Below, in pieces: positions 52,089 through 60,466 of a stretch of DNA of 64,000 nt. The DNA is from Mogibacterium kristiansenii (GTDB lineage Bacteria > Bacillota > Clostridia > Peptostreptococcales > Anaerovoracaceae): NCBI RefSeq assembly GCF_009695905.1, contig NZ_VUNA01000008.1, positions 1 to 64,000 on the forward strand, written 5' to 3'. The translations under genes were made by a program, and so were the position numbers. Below the pieces are notes generated by a model. That model was not told the DNA's origin, did no database searches, and saw only the letters and a program-made list of their open reading frames with translations. The stretch's first letter is position 1; the number at the start of each line of letters is the position of its first letter.

Positions 52089-53762
52089 ATGAAAATCAGA
52101 TTTTGCGGAGCAACCGAAGGCGTTACAGGATCCTGTCACCTTCTGATTACGGATAAAGCAAACGTGCTGTTGGATTGCGGGCAGTTCCAGGGCGGGAAAG
52201 CCCAGGATCGCCTGAACTACCGGGAGTTTCCCTTTGAACCGTCCGAAATCGATTGTCTGGTGCTGAGTCACGCACACATCGATCACTGCGGGCGGATTCC
52301 CCTTCTGGTAAAAAGAGGTTTTCGCGGAAACATCTTCTGCACCAAAGCGACGGCGGATCTTCTTCCGATCATGCTCCGGGACAGCGGGTATATCCACGAG
52401 AAGGAAGCGGAGTGGGCCAACAAAAAGGCGGAACGAAAAGGACAGCCGCTGGTTCAGCCGCTGTACACGGTGGCGGACGCGGAGGAATCCCTTCGCTATG
52501 TGCATCCGGTTCTGTACGATCAGCTCATTGAGGTGAGTGAGGGCATTCACGTCTGCTTCAACGATGCGGGCCATATTTTGGGATCGGCGGAAACGGAGCT
52601 CTGGGTGCAGGAGGGCGATGCGGAGACGAAAATCGTTTTCTCCGGGGACCTGGGGGTGAATCACCGGCCGATTCTTCGGGACCCTACCATCATTCGCCAT
52701 GCGGATTATGTCATCATGGAGAGCACCTATGGAAACCGTCTCCATCCGGAGAACGCCATGAGCATCGAGAAATTGGTAAAGGTGATTCTCCGCACGGTGG
52801 AGCGGGGCGGAACGGTGGTAATTCCGTCCTTTGCCGTAGGACGAACTCAGGAGATGATCTACCAGCTGAACATGCTTTACGATGAGAATCCGGAGATTTA
52901 CGGAAAGCTGAAGAACGTTCCGGTGTACATCGACAGCCCGATGGCCAATGCGGCGACGGAAGTCTTTAAGAAGAACACGGCGGTGTTCGACGATGACTTC
53001 AAGGCGTTTATGGATAAGGGCGATCATCCGCTGGAATTCAAAAATCTTCATTTTACCCAGTCCACGGAGGAATCCCAGGCGCTGAACAGCGATCGGAAAC
53101 CGAAGATCATCATTTCTGCCAGCGGCATGTGCGAAGCCGGCCGAATTCGCCATCACCTGAAGCACAACCTGTGGAACCCAAAGTGTTCCATCGTGTTCGT
53201 GGGATACCAGGCGGAAGGCACCCTTGGCCGGAAATTGGTGGAAGGTGCGGAATCGGTGAACCTCTTTGGCGAGGAGATTCAGGTCAATGCGGAAATCGTG
53301 AATCTGGAAGGCTTCTCCGGTCATGCGGATCGGGACGGATTGGCGCATTGGGTGGGCTCTTTCGTTACCCATCCGGTGGTATTCTTGGTGCATGGCGAGA
53401 AGGAATCCAAGGAAGATTTTGCCGCTTACCTGGGGGAGAATCTGGATATCCATCCGATTGTGATACAGCAGAACAGTGAGTTTGAACTGGTTCCGGGACG
53501 CCGGCCGGAAGGAACTCATATGGAACCGGTATCCACGTTCCAGCTGGATGCGGATGAAATCAATGCCCTCCGGAACAAGATTTCCGGACTCAGCAGTTCG
53601 ATTGGAGATTTGCTGAACACCGCTGCGGTGGAAACCGGAAAGAACATCAGTCCGGAACGGCTGATTGAAATCAACAACATCATTCAGGAACTGGCGGAAT
53701 CGGAAGCCAACCTGAAAGCGACGCTGTTGGAGGAAGCGGAAGAAGGGCGAGTTTCTGAATGA
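52089..53762 (+). CDS. MBL-fold/beta-CASP ribonuclease-like protein
   Basis: This 557-residue protein has the metallo-beta-lactamase metal motif SHAHIDHCGR, an AGHILGSAE segment, the beta-CASP domain (IPSFAVGRTQEMIYQL, IDSPMA) and a C-terminal SGHADRDGL and VHGEKES of the RMMBL part. It resembles CPSF73-like or YsgF-type exonucleases acting on RNA. The precise substrate is not known. AAGGAGGCGG (52075-52084) points to ATG 52089; a TTG at 52071 would lie before that site. A C-terminal helical tail of about 60 residues is added. Confidence 0.88.
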   Translation: MKIRFCGATEGVTGSCHLLITDKANVLLDCGQFQGGKAQDRLNYREFPFEPSEIDCLVLSHAHIDHCGRIPLLVKRGFRGNIFCTKATADLLPIMLRDSGYIHEKEAEWANKKAERKGQPLVQPLYTVADAEESLRYVHPVLYDQLIEVSEGIHVCFNDAGHILGSAETELWVQEGDAETKIVFSGDLGVNHRPILRDPTIIRHADYVIMESTYGNRLHPENAMSIEKLVKVILRTVERGGTVVIPSFAVGRTQEMIYQLNMLYDENPEIYGKLKNVPVYIDSPMANAATEVFKKNTAVFDDDFKAFMDKGDHPLEFKNLHFTQSTEESQALNSDRKPKIIISASGMCEAGRIRHHLKHNLWNPKCSIVFVGYQAEGTLGRKLVEGAESVNLFGEEIQVNAEIVNLEGFSGHADRDGLAHWVGSFVTHPVVFLVHGEKESKEDFAAYLGENLDIHPIVIQQNSEFELVPGRRPEGTHMEPVSTFQLDADEINALRNKISGLSSSIGDLLNTAAVETGKNISPERLIEINNIIQELAESEANLKATLLEEAEEGRVSE

Positions 53763-53835
53763 GAAGTTTAAGAATCCCGGGAAAAAGTACTTTTTTTGAG
53801 GGTTTCAGTCCTTTCTTTTTCAAGTGAATGTACAG

Positions 53836-53880
53836 CACCATCCTTTGGCGATACAATGGAGCCGAAAGGATGGTGTTTTG
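53836..53880 (+). promoter_or_regulatory. Stem covering the ribosome binding site of the next gene
   Basis: CACCATCCTTT (53836-53846) pairs with AAAGGATGGTG (53865-53875), followed by TTTTG. The right arm contains the AAAGGATGG ribosome binding site of the gene at 53883. The structure could be a terminator for the upstream gene, a translational switch for the next, or both. Confidence 0.7.
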
Positions 53881-53882
53881 TT

Positions 53883-54266
53883 ATGAAGGAATATCAGATT
53901 CAGAAGGATCGGAAGCGAGTTCTTCCCAGCGAAGTGTATTATCAGTGTCTATGGGTGGTAAAGGATATGAATCGGCTCCAAGAGATTGCCGGAATGGAAT
54001 TTCGCCGGGAGATGCTGGCGGAGGATGTGCTCACCTACGGAAATACGGCAATGCAGGAAAGTCCGGTGGCGGCAGAGGCGATGTTTAAACTGGACTGCAT
54101 CCATCGGGCATTGATGGAGATTCCGGAGATTTACAGGGAGGGGATCATCGAGAATATTCAGACCCGAAGGACCGGGTATCCATGTTCTGCCCACGAAAAT
54201 ACCTGGAAGAAATGGAAGCAGCGTTTTATCTATATGCTGGCGGAAAACCTGCGGTTGATTCCGTAA
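53883..54266 (+). CDS. Small helical protein of unknown function
   Basis: I do not recognise this 127-residue protein. It is helical and charged, with a LPSEVYYQCLWVVKDMNRLQEIAG segment, a central ALMEIPEIYREGIIENI, and a C-terminal half rich in Lys, Trp and Arg (ENTWKKWKQRFIYML) that could form a DNA-binding helix-turn-helix like those of sigma-factor region 4 or ArpU/RinA-type proteins. That likeness is weak. The start at 53883 lies behind AAAGGATGG inside a hairpin. It stands alone between two hairpins. Confidence 0.65.
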   Translation: MKEYQIQKDRKRVLPSEVYYQCLWVVKDMNRLQEIAGMEFRREMLAEDVLTYGNTAMQESPVAAEAMFKLDCIHRALMEIPEIYREGIIENIQTRRTGYPCSAHENTWKKWKQRFIYMLAENLRLIP

Positions 54267-54294
54267 AAAGTGTACTGAAGGGGAATTTTTTTTA

Positions 54295-54428
54295 TGATAT
54301 GATGGGGCTGTCAGATAGGGCGATACGAAATTACTGGCGAATGACGTAACGTCTCTATTGTTTTCACTTCTATTATTTTAAGATGCGAGTGCATCTGGGT
54401 ATCGGCGGCAGCAATGCCGCCACTTTTT
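54295..54428 (+). promoter_or_regulatory. Possible leader RNA with terminator before the Nudix gene
   Basis: A TATGATATGAT box (54294-54304) could start a transcript. About 100 bases further on, GGCGGC (54404-54409) pairs with GCCGCC (54416-54421) and is followed by ACTTTTTTG, an intrinsic terminator. Between them lie a GACGTAACGTC palindrome, a GATGC/GCATC hairpin and ATAGGG...TCTCTAT segments that may pair. This resembles an attenuated leader or a small RNA. I match it to no known class. The rest of 54267-54525 shows no gene. Confidence 0.4.
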
Positions 54429-54525
54429 TGTTTTACGCTTTATTCCGGAATAAAAAAGTGATAGAATATTTAAATAAACGATAAAACTTATTTGTAAAGA
54501 GATTAATATATATAGGGAGTGTTTT

Positions 54526-55062
54526 ATGGCTTTTCCGGAAAAAACATTGCAATCGGAAGTGGTGTATGACGGTCCGATTTTTCGAATTCGCAAAGATAAA
54601 GTGACGGTAGTGGGCGGAAAGACCTCCTATCGGGATATTCTGGAGCACAACGGTGGGGCGGTGATTCTGGCGGTAAAAGAAGACGGCAGAATTCTCATGG
54701 TGCGGCAGTTTCGAAAGGCGTTGGAGCGGGAGGTGCTGGAACTTCCGGCGGGAAAGATTGACGGCGATGAGGATCCCATGGACACGGCACTTCGGGAATT
54801 GAAGGAAGAAACAGGCTACCAGGCCGGGAGCATTCGGCATCTGACCACCATCAGCCCGAGCTGCGGATACACCACCGAGCTTTTATACATTTACCTCTGC
54901 AAGGATTTGACGCCGGGAGAGACCCATTTCGACGATACAGAGGATTTGGACCTTTATGAATACACGGCGGACGAGTTGGTGGATCGGATTATGAAGGGTG
55001 AAATTCAGGACGCAAAGACCATCGTGGGAGTTCTTTTTGCCCGAACCGCAGGAGAAATATAG
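54526..55062 (+). CDS. ADP-ribose pyrophosphatase (Nudix)
   Basis: This 178-residue Nudix hydrolase has the full box around ELPAGKIDGDEDPMDTALRELKEETGY (about residues 71-97), including the A-G-K-I-D lead typical of ADP-ribose pyrophosphatases, and the downstream TISPSCGYTTELLYIYL. It cleaves ADP-ribose to AMP and ribose 5-phosphate. GGGAGTGTTTT lies ahead of ATG 54526. The XerD-like gene follows after 18 bases, so both share a transcript. Confidence 0.88.
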   Translation: MAFPEKTLQSEVVYDGPIFRIRKDKVTVVGGKTSYRDILEHNGGAVILAVKEDGRILMVRQFRKALEREVLELPAGKIDGDEDPMDTALRELKEETGYQAGSIRHLTTISPSCGYTTELLYIYLCKDLTPGETHFDDTEDLDLYEYTADELVDRIMKGEIQDAKTIVGVLFARTAGEI

Positions 55063-55080
55063 AAGACACAGGAGACGAAG

Positions 55081-55959
55081 ATGGATGCCTTCATTGAATA
55101 TTTAAAGAATACGAAAAACAAGGCGGAAAACACTCTCGTTGCCTATCGCCGGGATTTGAAAGCCTTCGAGGTCTTCCTGGAGGGCCGCGGCGGAAAGAGT
55201 TTGAACGACTGCAAGGAAAGTGATGCAGCCGCTTACATATTGGAACTGAATAATGAAAGTAAGTCCAAGGCGACGATTAACCGAAAAATTTCTTCTCTGC
55301 GTGCATTCTACGATTACAAAATCGATGAAGGGGAACGAGAAACCAATCCTTTTCAGAAAATCAAATCGGCGAAAAACGATAAGCGCCAGATTGAGTTTCT
55401 GACGGTGGAAGAGGTGAATCATATGCTGTCCCTTCCGGATGATTCTGCCAAGGGCATCCGGGACAAGGCGTTGCTGGAGTTCATGTACGGAACGGGCGCT
55501 CGTGTGACGGAGCTGGTGCGCCTGCGATTCTCGGACATGAATCTGCGGATGAACTTCGTTACGCTGAAGGACAACGACGGAGAGAGCCGAATCGTGCCGA
55601 TTGGATCTTATGCTCACGCCGCGATGAAGAAGTATATGGACGAAGCTTACGAAGAAATCAAGGGCGAGCCGAGAGAAGAGGACGACTACATTTTCATCAA
55701 CTTCCGAGGCCAGGCGCTGACCCGTCAGGGAATCTGGAAGATTCTGAAGGAATACGGTAAAGAGATGGATATCGAAGAGCGGATGACACCGCAGATTCTC
55801 CGGAACAGCTTTGCGGTACACATCCTTCAGAACGGCGGGGATTTGAAGACCCTTCAGGAACTGATGGGCTTTGAAGATATGTCCGTAGGCATTGCGTATC
55901 TGGCGGTGTTGAATGTGCGGATTCGGGACGTGTACCAGCGGACCCATCCGAGGGCATAG
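55081..55959 (+). CDS. XerD-like tyrosine recombinase with altered active site
   Basis: This 292-residue protein has the N-terminal SAM-like domain and C-terminal catalytic domain of XerC/XerD. Arg141 (GTGARVTEL), Lys163, Arg241 and Tyr273 are kept. Two conserved histidines are not: position 238, His in HxxR, is Gln (TPQILRNSF), and position 264, His or Trp in LLGH, is Phe (LMGF). The YTH motif reads AYLAV. It keeps the normal length and family ending. It may act slowly, need a partner or have lost activity, and another Xer may do the housekeeping work. It follows the Nudix gene and precedes rplS. Confidence 0.85.
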   Translation: MDAFIEYLKNTKNKAENTLVAYRRDLKAFEVFLEGRGGKSLNDCKESDAAAYILELNNESKSKATINRKISSLRAFYDYKIDEGERETNPFQKIKSAKNDKRQIEFLTVEEVNHMLSLPDDSAKGIRDKALLEFMYGTGARVTELVRLRFSDMNLRMNFVTLKDNDGESRIVPIGSYAHAAMKKYMDEAYEEIKGEPREEDDYIFINFRGQALTRQGIWKILKEYGKEMDIEERMTPQILRNSFAVHILQNGGDLKTLQELMGFEDMSVGIAYLAVLNVRIRDVYQRTHPRA

Positions 55960-55984
55960 AAATAATATTTTTTTGAAAAAAGTG

Positions 55985-56013
55985 TTGAAATCAGTCACTC
56001 ATTGTGATAAAAT
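55985..56013 (+). promoter_or_regulatory. Promoter of rplS
   Basis: TTGAAA (55985-55990) and TAAAAT (56008-56013) are 17 bases apart, with TG ahead of the -10 box. A leader of about 110 bases follows with a GGCTTAAGAAGCC-type hairpin near 56054, possibly a ribosomal-protein leader. Confidence 0.65.
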
Positions 56014-56130
56014 TTGATAGTTATTACGGGCGGTCCTCTGGTAATTGACAGCATGGCTTAAGAAGCCGGGAACGACATTTATTATTTAAAGAGAAACCAC
56101 GAGCGTCTTGGAAAGGAAGGAGGAATAACA

Positions 56131-56472
56131 ATGAACGTAATTGATTCGATCACAAAGGAATACAAGAAGAACGATATTCCGGAATTCAACGTTGGTGATA
56201 CCGTAAGAGTTCACGTTAAGATCGTTGAGGGTCAGAGAGAAAGAATTCAGGTATTCGAAGGATATGTCCTGAAGATGCAGAGCGGCGGAATTTCTGAAAC
56301 ATTCACAGTAAGAAGACTGGCTCAGGGTATTGGTGTAGAGAAGACTTTCCCAATGCATTCGCCGAAGGTAGCAAAGATTGAGGTGCTGAAGCGCGGAAGA
56401 GTTAGAAGAGCGAAGCTGAACTACATGCGTGAAAGAACCGGTAAGGCTGCAAGAATCAAGTCTGCAAAATAA
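56131..56472 (+). CDS. rplS: 50S ribosomal protein L19
   Basis: This 113-residue protein shows the L19 blocks [54 protein letters not shown] and a basic C-terminal [19 protein letters not shown]. It sits at the interface of the ribosomal subunits. AAGGAAGGAGGAATAACA precedes ATG 56131. It has its own promoter and is followed by a terminator, then rbgA and rnhB, a common order in Bacillota. Confidence 0.97.
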   Translation: MNVIDSITKEYKKNDIPEFNVGDTVRVHVKIVEGQRERIQVFEGYVLKMQSGGISETFTVRRLAQGIGVEKTFPMHSPKVAKIEVLKRGRVRRAKLNYMRERTGKAARIKSAK

Positions 56473-56491
56473 GAACGATTTGCTGAAAATT

Positions 56492-56529
56492 AAAGAGCAT
56501 ACCTTGGCATTGCCGAAGGTATGCTCTTT
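56492..56529 (+). terminator. Terminator after rplS
   Basis: AAAGAGCATACCTT (56492-56505) pairs perfectly with AAGGTATGCTCTTT (56516-56529) over a 10-base loop, then TTT. Confidence 0.92.
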
Positions 56530-56575
56530 TTTATCCGATATTTTCCATTGCGACGACGAAAAAGGAGGCAAATGA

Positions 56576-57439
56576 ATGATTCAGAATATTAACTGGTATC
56601 CGGGGCATATGAAGAAGACACGGGAACTGATTCAGGAAAACCTCAAAGCGGTGGACCTGGTCATCGAACTGCTGGACAGCCGGATTCCGATTTCCAGCCG
56701 GAACCCGATTATTGACGAACTGGTGGGGGACAAAAGAAGAATCGTACTTCTGGGCAAATCCGATCTGGCGGATTCGGAAGAGACCGAGAAGTGGCAGCGT
56801 TATTTTAGCCGGAAGGGGGATAAAACCGTGGCCATCGATGCCCGCTCCGGAGAGAATATCAATCGCCTGTTCAGCATCTTGGACGACGTGCAGCGAGAAC
56901 AGAATCAGCTGCGGCAGATGAACCGTTCCATCCGGATGATGGTGGTGGGCGTGCCGAACGTTGGAAAATCCTCCCTCATCAACCGGCTGATCGGAAAGAA
57001 GAGTGCGAAGACCGGAGATAAAGCAGGTGTGACTCGAGGTAAGCAGTGGGTGACACTGAAGAACGGGATGCAGCTGCTGGATACACCGGGCATTCTGTGG
57101 CCGAAGTTCGAGGATCAGCGGGTGGGTCTGTATCTGGCCTTCTGCGGAAGCATTCGGGACGAAATTCTGGACACCCAGGATCTGGCATTCGAGCTGATTA
57201 AGGTGCTGGAGAAGCGATATCCGGAATCATTGCAGAATCGCTATAAGTTGGATGAAATACAAGAAGAGACACTAGACAATATGGAAGCCATTGCCTTTAA
57301 GCGGGGATTTCTGATGCCGGGAAAGAGAATTGACTACGAGCGCACCGGTCGGACGGTAATCGACGAATTCCGGAGCGGAAAGCTGGGGCGCATTACGCTG
57401 GAGACGGTGCCGTCGGAAGGAGAGCCGGAGAATGACTAA
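56576..57439 (+). CDS. rbgA: Ribosome biogenesis GTPase RbgA/YlqF
   Basis: This 287-residue circularly permuted GTPase starts INWYPGHMKKT and has G4-type LGKSDLAD before G1 GVPNVGKSSLIN, G2 with Thr in GVTRGKQW and G3 DTPGILWPKF. It takes part in late assembly of the 50S subunit. The G4 motif reads GKSD where NKxD is usual. AAAGGAGGCAAATGA precedes ATG 56576. It overlaps the start of the RNase H gene by 8 bases. Confidence 0.94.
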   Translation: MIQNINWYPGHMKKTRELIQENLKAVDLVIELLDSRIPISSRNPIIDELVGDKRRIVLLGKSDLADSEETEKWQRYFSRKGDKTVAIDARSGENINRLFSILDDVQREQNQLRQMNRSIRMMVVGVPNVGKSSLINRLIGKKSAKTGDKAGVTRGKQWVTLKNGMQLLDTPGILWPKFEDQRVGLYLAFCGSIRDEILDTQDLAFELIKVLEKRYPESLQNRYKLDEIQEETLDNMEAIAFKRGFLMPGKRIDYERTGRTVIDEFRSGKLGRITLETVPSEGEPEND

Positions 57440-58736
57440 GCAAGAACGCCTGGAAAAGATGGAGCAGCGTTTTCAGGAGATGATCCGTCAGGAAAAGGTG
57501 CTGCACGAAAAGGGAATTCAATACGTTGCGGGGATTGACGAGGTGGGCCGCGGTCCGTTGGCCGGTCCGGTGGTCACCGCTTGCGTGGTGCTTCCGGAGG
57601 ATTTTCACGTGCCGGGGGTGGACGATTCCAAGAAACTGACGGAGAAGCGGCGGCTGGCCATGAACCAAGAGATTCAAGATCGGGCGCTGGCCATCGGCAT
57701 TGGCATCGCATCACCGGAGGAAATCGATGAGATGAACATACTGGAGGCCACCAAGTGTGCTATGGTACGGGCTTTTCACGATGCCAATGAGAAGCTGGGC
57801 CGGAAGATTCCGGGCGCAGAAATTCAGCATTTGCTGATCGATGCCCTGGAATTGCCGGACATTTCGGTTCCTCAGGAGGGAATCGTTCACGGAGATGCCA
57901 GTTCTGTATCCATTGCGGCGGCATCCATCGTGGCGAAGGTCACGCGAGATGCCTACATGGTGGAGATGGGAGAAAAATATCCCGGATATGCGTTCGAAAG
58001 CAACAAGGGGTATGGCACTGCTGCCCATTACGACGGAATTCGGGCGCAGGGCATTACGCCGATTCATCGGAAGAGCTTTCTCAAGAATCTGGAAAGCCGT
58101 CACGGCGGCAAGGCGGTGGAGCGTATCGGGGCCAAGAAGATGACCGGAAAGAAGGTATATGCCGTTCGGGCCGGCCGGGAGACCGGCATCTTTCAGACCT
58201 GGAAGGAGTGTCAGCGGCTGGTTACCGGATATCCCGGTGCGGAGTACAAGAGCTTTACCACTTGGGAAGCAGCAGAGGAATACCTGGGAAAGAAGCAGGA
58301 CGTGCAGGCTATTCCGGAAACAGCGGCGGAAATCTATGTGGACGGAAGCTTCGATGTGCGCACCGGCAAGTTCGGATGCGGCGTGGTGATTCTGTATAAA
58401 GGAGAAGTAATTACCTTGAAGCACGGATACGACGACCCGGCATCGGCGGAGCTGAGAAACGTTGCCGGCGAGGTGATGGGAGCGGTGAACGCGATTCGCT
58501 ATTGCCAAGAACACGACATCGATGAGGTGTATATCTATCACGACTACAACGGAATCGGCAAGTGGGGAGATGACGAGTGGAAGGCGAATCTCCCGCTGAC
58601 CCGAAAGTACAAGCAGTTCGTGGCGGACGCCCGGAAAAACATGAAGATTGTTTTTATCAAGGTGGAAGCCCATACCGGGGTAAAATATAACGAGATGGCG
58701 GACCGTCTGGCAAAAGACGCTATTGGACTTTTTTAG
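57432..58736 (+). CDS. RNase HII fused to RNase HI (with hybrid-binding domain)
   Basis: One uninterrupted 434-residue frame joins three parts. Residues 1-225 are RNase HII with GIDEVGRGPLAGP (D36, E37), LLIDAL (D137) and GDASSVSIAAASIVAKVTRD. Residues about 241-288 are an RNA-DNA hybrid-binding (caulimovirus viroplasmin-like) domain, KVYAVRAGRETGIFQTWKEC. Residues about 299-434 are RNase HI with DGSFD (D304), AGEVMGA (E347), YHDYNG (D371) and NEMADRLAKDA (D424). Both active sites look complete, so one protein could remove single ribonucleotides and longer RNA-DNA hybrids. Both RNases H are usually separate genes. It overlaps rbgA by 8 bases and precedes folD by 58. Confidence 0.93.
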   Translation: MTKQERLEKMEQRFQEMIRQEKVLHEKGIQYVAGIDEVGRGPLAGPVVTACVVLPEDFHVPGVDDSKKLTEKRRLAMNQEIQDRALAIGIGIASPEEIDEMNILEATKCAMVRAFHDANEKLGRKIPGAEIQHLLIDALELPDISVPQEGIVHGDASSVSIAAASIVAKVTRDAYMVEMGEKYPGYAFESNKGYGTAAHYDGIRAQGITPIHRKSFLKNLESRHGGKAVERIGAKKMTGKKVYAVRAGRETGIFQTWKECQRLVTGYPGAEYKSFTTWEAAEEYLGKKQDVQAIPETAAEIYVDGSFDVRTGKFGCGVVILYKGEVITLKHGYDDPASAELRNVAGEVMGAVNAIRYCQEHDIDEVYIYHDYNGIGKWGDDEWKANLPLTRKYKQFVADARKNMKIVFIKVEAHTGVKYNEMADRLAKDAIGLF

Positions 58737-58794
58737 TCTGTGTGATATAATTGTCCTGTCTATTTTATGAAGAATCACTGAAAGGGTAGAACAA

Positions 58795-59703
58795 ATGGCC
58801 AAATTATTGCGTGGAGCGCCGGTGAGAGATCTCATCGCGGATCAGCTCCGAAGTGATGTGACGAAGTTAAAAGAAAATGGGGTATGTCCAAAGGTGGCGA
58901 CCCTGCGAGTGGGAGATCGTTCCGGGGATGTGTATTACGAGAATGCCATCCGGAAGAACTCCGATAAATACGGTATTGAATGCGTGAATCGAGTCTACAC
59001 GGAGGAAACGTCCCAGGAAGAGCTGGAGAAGGGACTGGCGGAATTGAACGGAGACCCGTCCATCCACGGAATCATCATGCTGATGCCTTTCCCGAAGTTT
59101 GTGGATGAAGCTCGGATGAAACGATTGCTGGCACCGGAGAAGGATATCGATGCCATCACGGACGCATCCTATGCCAATCTTTTTGATGCGAAGAGACCTT
59201 TGGATGATTATTTTTGTGCCTGCACTGCAGAGGCCTGCATGGAAATCCTGCAGAAGAATGATGTGGAGCTGCAGGGAAAGAAAGTGACCATTGTGGGACG
59301 GAGCGTTCGAATCGGAAAGCCGCTGATGCTGATGATGCTGAATGCCAACGCGACAGTGACGGTGTGTCATACCCGCACGAAACCGGAAGACCTGAAGACC
59401 GCCTGTGAGGAGGCGGACATCGTGATTCTGGCGACGGGACAGATAGAATCCTACGGACCGGAATTTTTCCGGGAAGGACAGATTATCGTGGATGCCGGCG
59501 CGGGAACCGGATCGGACGGAAAGATGGCCGGGGACCTGAATGTCAAGGCACTGACTGCCTGCGATTGGTCGGAAAATGTGGCATACACACCGGTACCGGG
59601 CGGCGTGGGAACGGTGACCACCACCCTGCTGTTGCGGAATGTAATGAAGGCCGCAAAGCATTTTTATAAGAAAGAGAACATCAAAAACTTAAATATCAAA
59701 TAG
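58795..59703 (+). CDS. folD: Methylenetetrahydrofolate dehydrogenase/cyclohydrolase
   Basis: This 302-residue bifunctional enzyme has VGDRSGDVYYENAIRKN with the Tyr and Lys of the folate site, MPFPK in place of the usual QLPLP, APEKDIDAI, VTIVGRSVRIGKPLMLMML for NADP binding, and PVPGGVGTVTTTLLL. It interconverts methylene- and formyl-tetrahydrofolate. In the signature, GRSVRIGKP stands where GRSxxVGKP is usual. A SD of GAAAGGGTAG lies ahead of ATG 58795. Confidence 0.94.
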   Translation: MAKLLRGAPVRDLIADQLRSDVTKLKENGVCPKVATLRVGDRSGDVYYENAIRKNSDKYGIECVNRVYTEETSQEELEKGLAELNGDPSIHGIIMLMPFPKFVDEARMKRLLAPEKDIDAITDASYANLFDAKRPLDDYFCACTAEACMEILQKNDVELQGKKVTIVGRSVRIGKPLMLMMLNANATVTVCHTRTKPEDLKTACEEADIVILATGQIESYGPEFFREGQIIVDAGAGTGSDGKMAGDLNVKALTACDWSENVAYTPVPGGVGTVTTTLLLRNVMKAAKHFYKKENIKNLNIK

Positions 59704-59723
59704 AAAAGGAAAGGTAAAATACA

Positions 59724-60401
59724 ATGACCTTTACCCAATATTACAAACCGGACGATATGTCCGCCAGCGTGCCGGAACACCTCCAGACAGATGAGGATCT
59801 TCAGCAGCAGATTATGGACATCAACCTGCTGTACAGTGCGGCGATTCGCGAGGTAAGCACGAAGCTGGATGTGCTGGGTGATGATTTCCGGATGAAGCAT
59901 TCCTACGTGCCGATTCACCACATGCAGTCGCGGCTGAAGTCCTTTGAAAGCTTGATGGATAAAGCGGAGCGTTACGGCATTGAGGACCCGATTCACAACC
60001 TGGATACGGTTCGGGCGGAGGTATTCGACATCGCCGGAATCCGAGTGGTGTGCAACTACCGGGAAGATATTTACACCATGTCCGAACTTCTCCTGAAGCA
60101 GTCGGATGTGGATTTGATTAAAATCAAGGATTATTGCAAGAATCCGAAACCAAGCGGATATCGAAGCCTTCACGTGGTCATTTCGATCCCGGTGTTCCTG
60201 GTGAACAGCAAGACCACCGTACCTGTGGAAATCCAGTTCCGAAGCATTGCCATGGATACCTGGGCCAGCCTGGAACACGAATTGAAATATAAGAATAAAG
60301 GTGCTCTGACGGAGGACATCCAGAAACAGCTGACCCAGTGCGCGAAGACCTTGTCGGATGTGGATGAACAGATGGAGCGAATTCGGCATCAGGTTTTCTG
60401 A
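59724..60401 (+). CDS. relQ: Small alarmone synthetase (RelQ/YjbM-type)
   Basis: This 225-residue protein has only the RelA/SpoT synthetase domain: an EVFDIAGIRVVCNYREDIYTMSELL block, KPSGYRSLHVVISIPV and the EIQFRSIAMDTWASLEHELKYK motif. It lacks the hydrolase and regulatory parts of long Rel proteins. It makes (p)ppGpp from ATP and GDP or GTP. It follows folD by 20 bases behind AAAGGAAAGG and precedes valS. Length fits RelQ (about 210). GTP pyrophosphokinase activity is inferred from the family. Confidence 0.92.
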   Translation: MTFTQYYKPDDMSASVPEHLQTDEDLQQQIMDINLLYSAAIREVSTKLDVLGDDFRMKHSYVPIHHMQSRLKSFESLMDKAERYGIEDPIHNLDTVRAEVFDIAGIRVVCNYREDIYTMSELLLKQSDVDLIKIKDYCKNPKPSGYRSLHVVISIPVFLVNSKTTVPVEIQFRSIAMDTWASLEHELKYKNKGALTEDIQKQLTQCAKTLSDVDEQMERIRHQVF

Positions 60402-60466
60402 TGACCGTACGAAAAATGGCGAAATACCGGAAATTATTTTTGCCGGATTGAAGATAGGAGAACTAA

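Noticed and set aside
60402-60466. A T-box leader before valS
   Set aside because: Only 65 bases separate relQ and valS, with no T-box sequence or terminator, so no leader can be supported.
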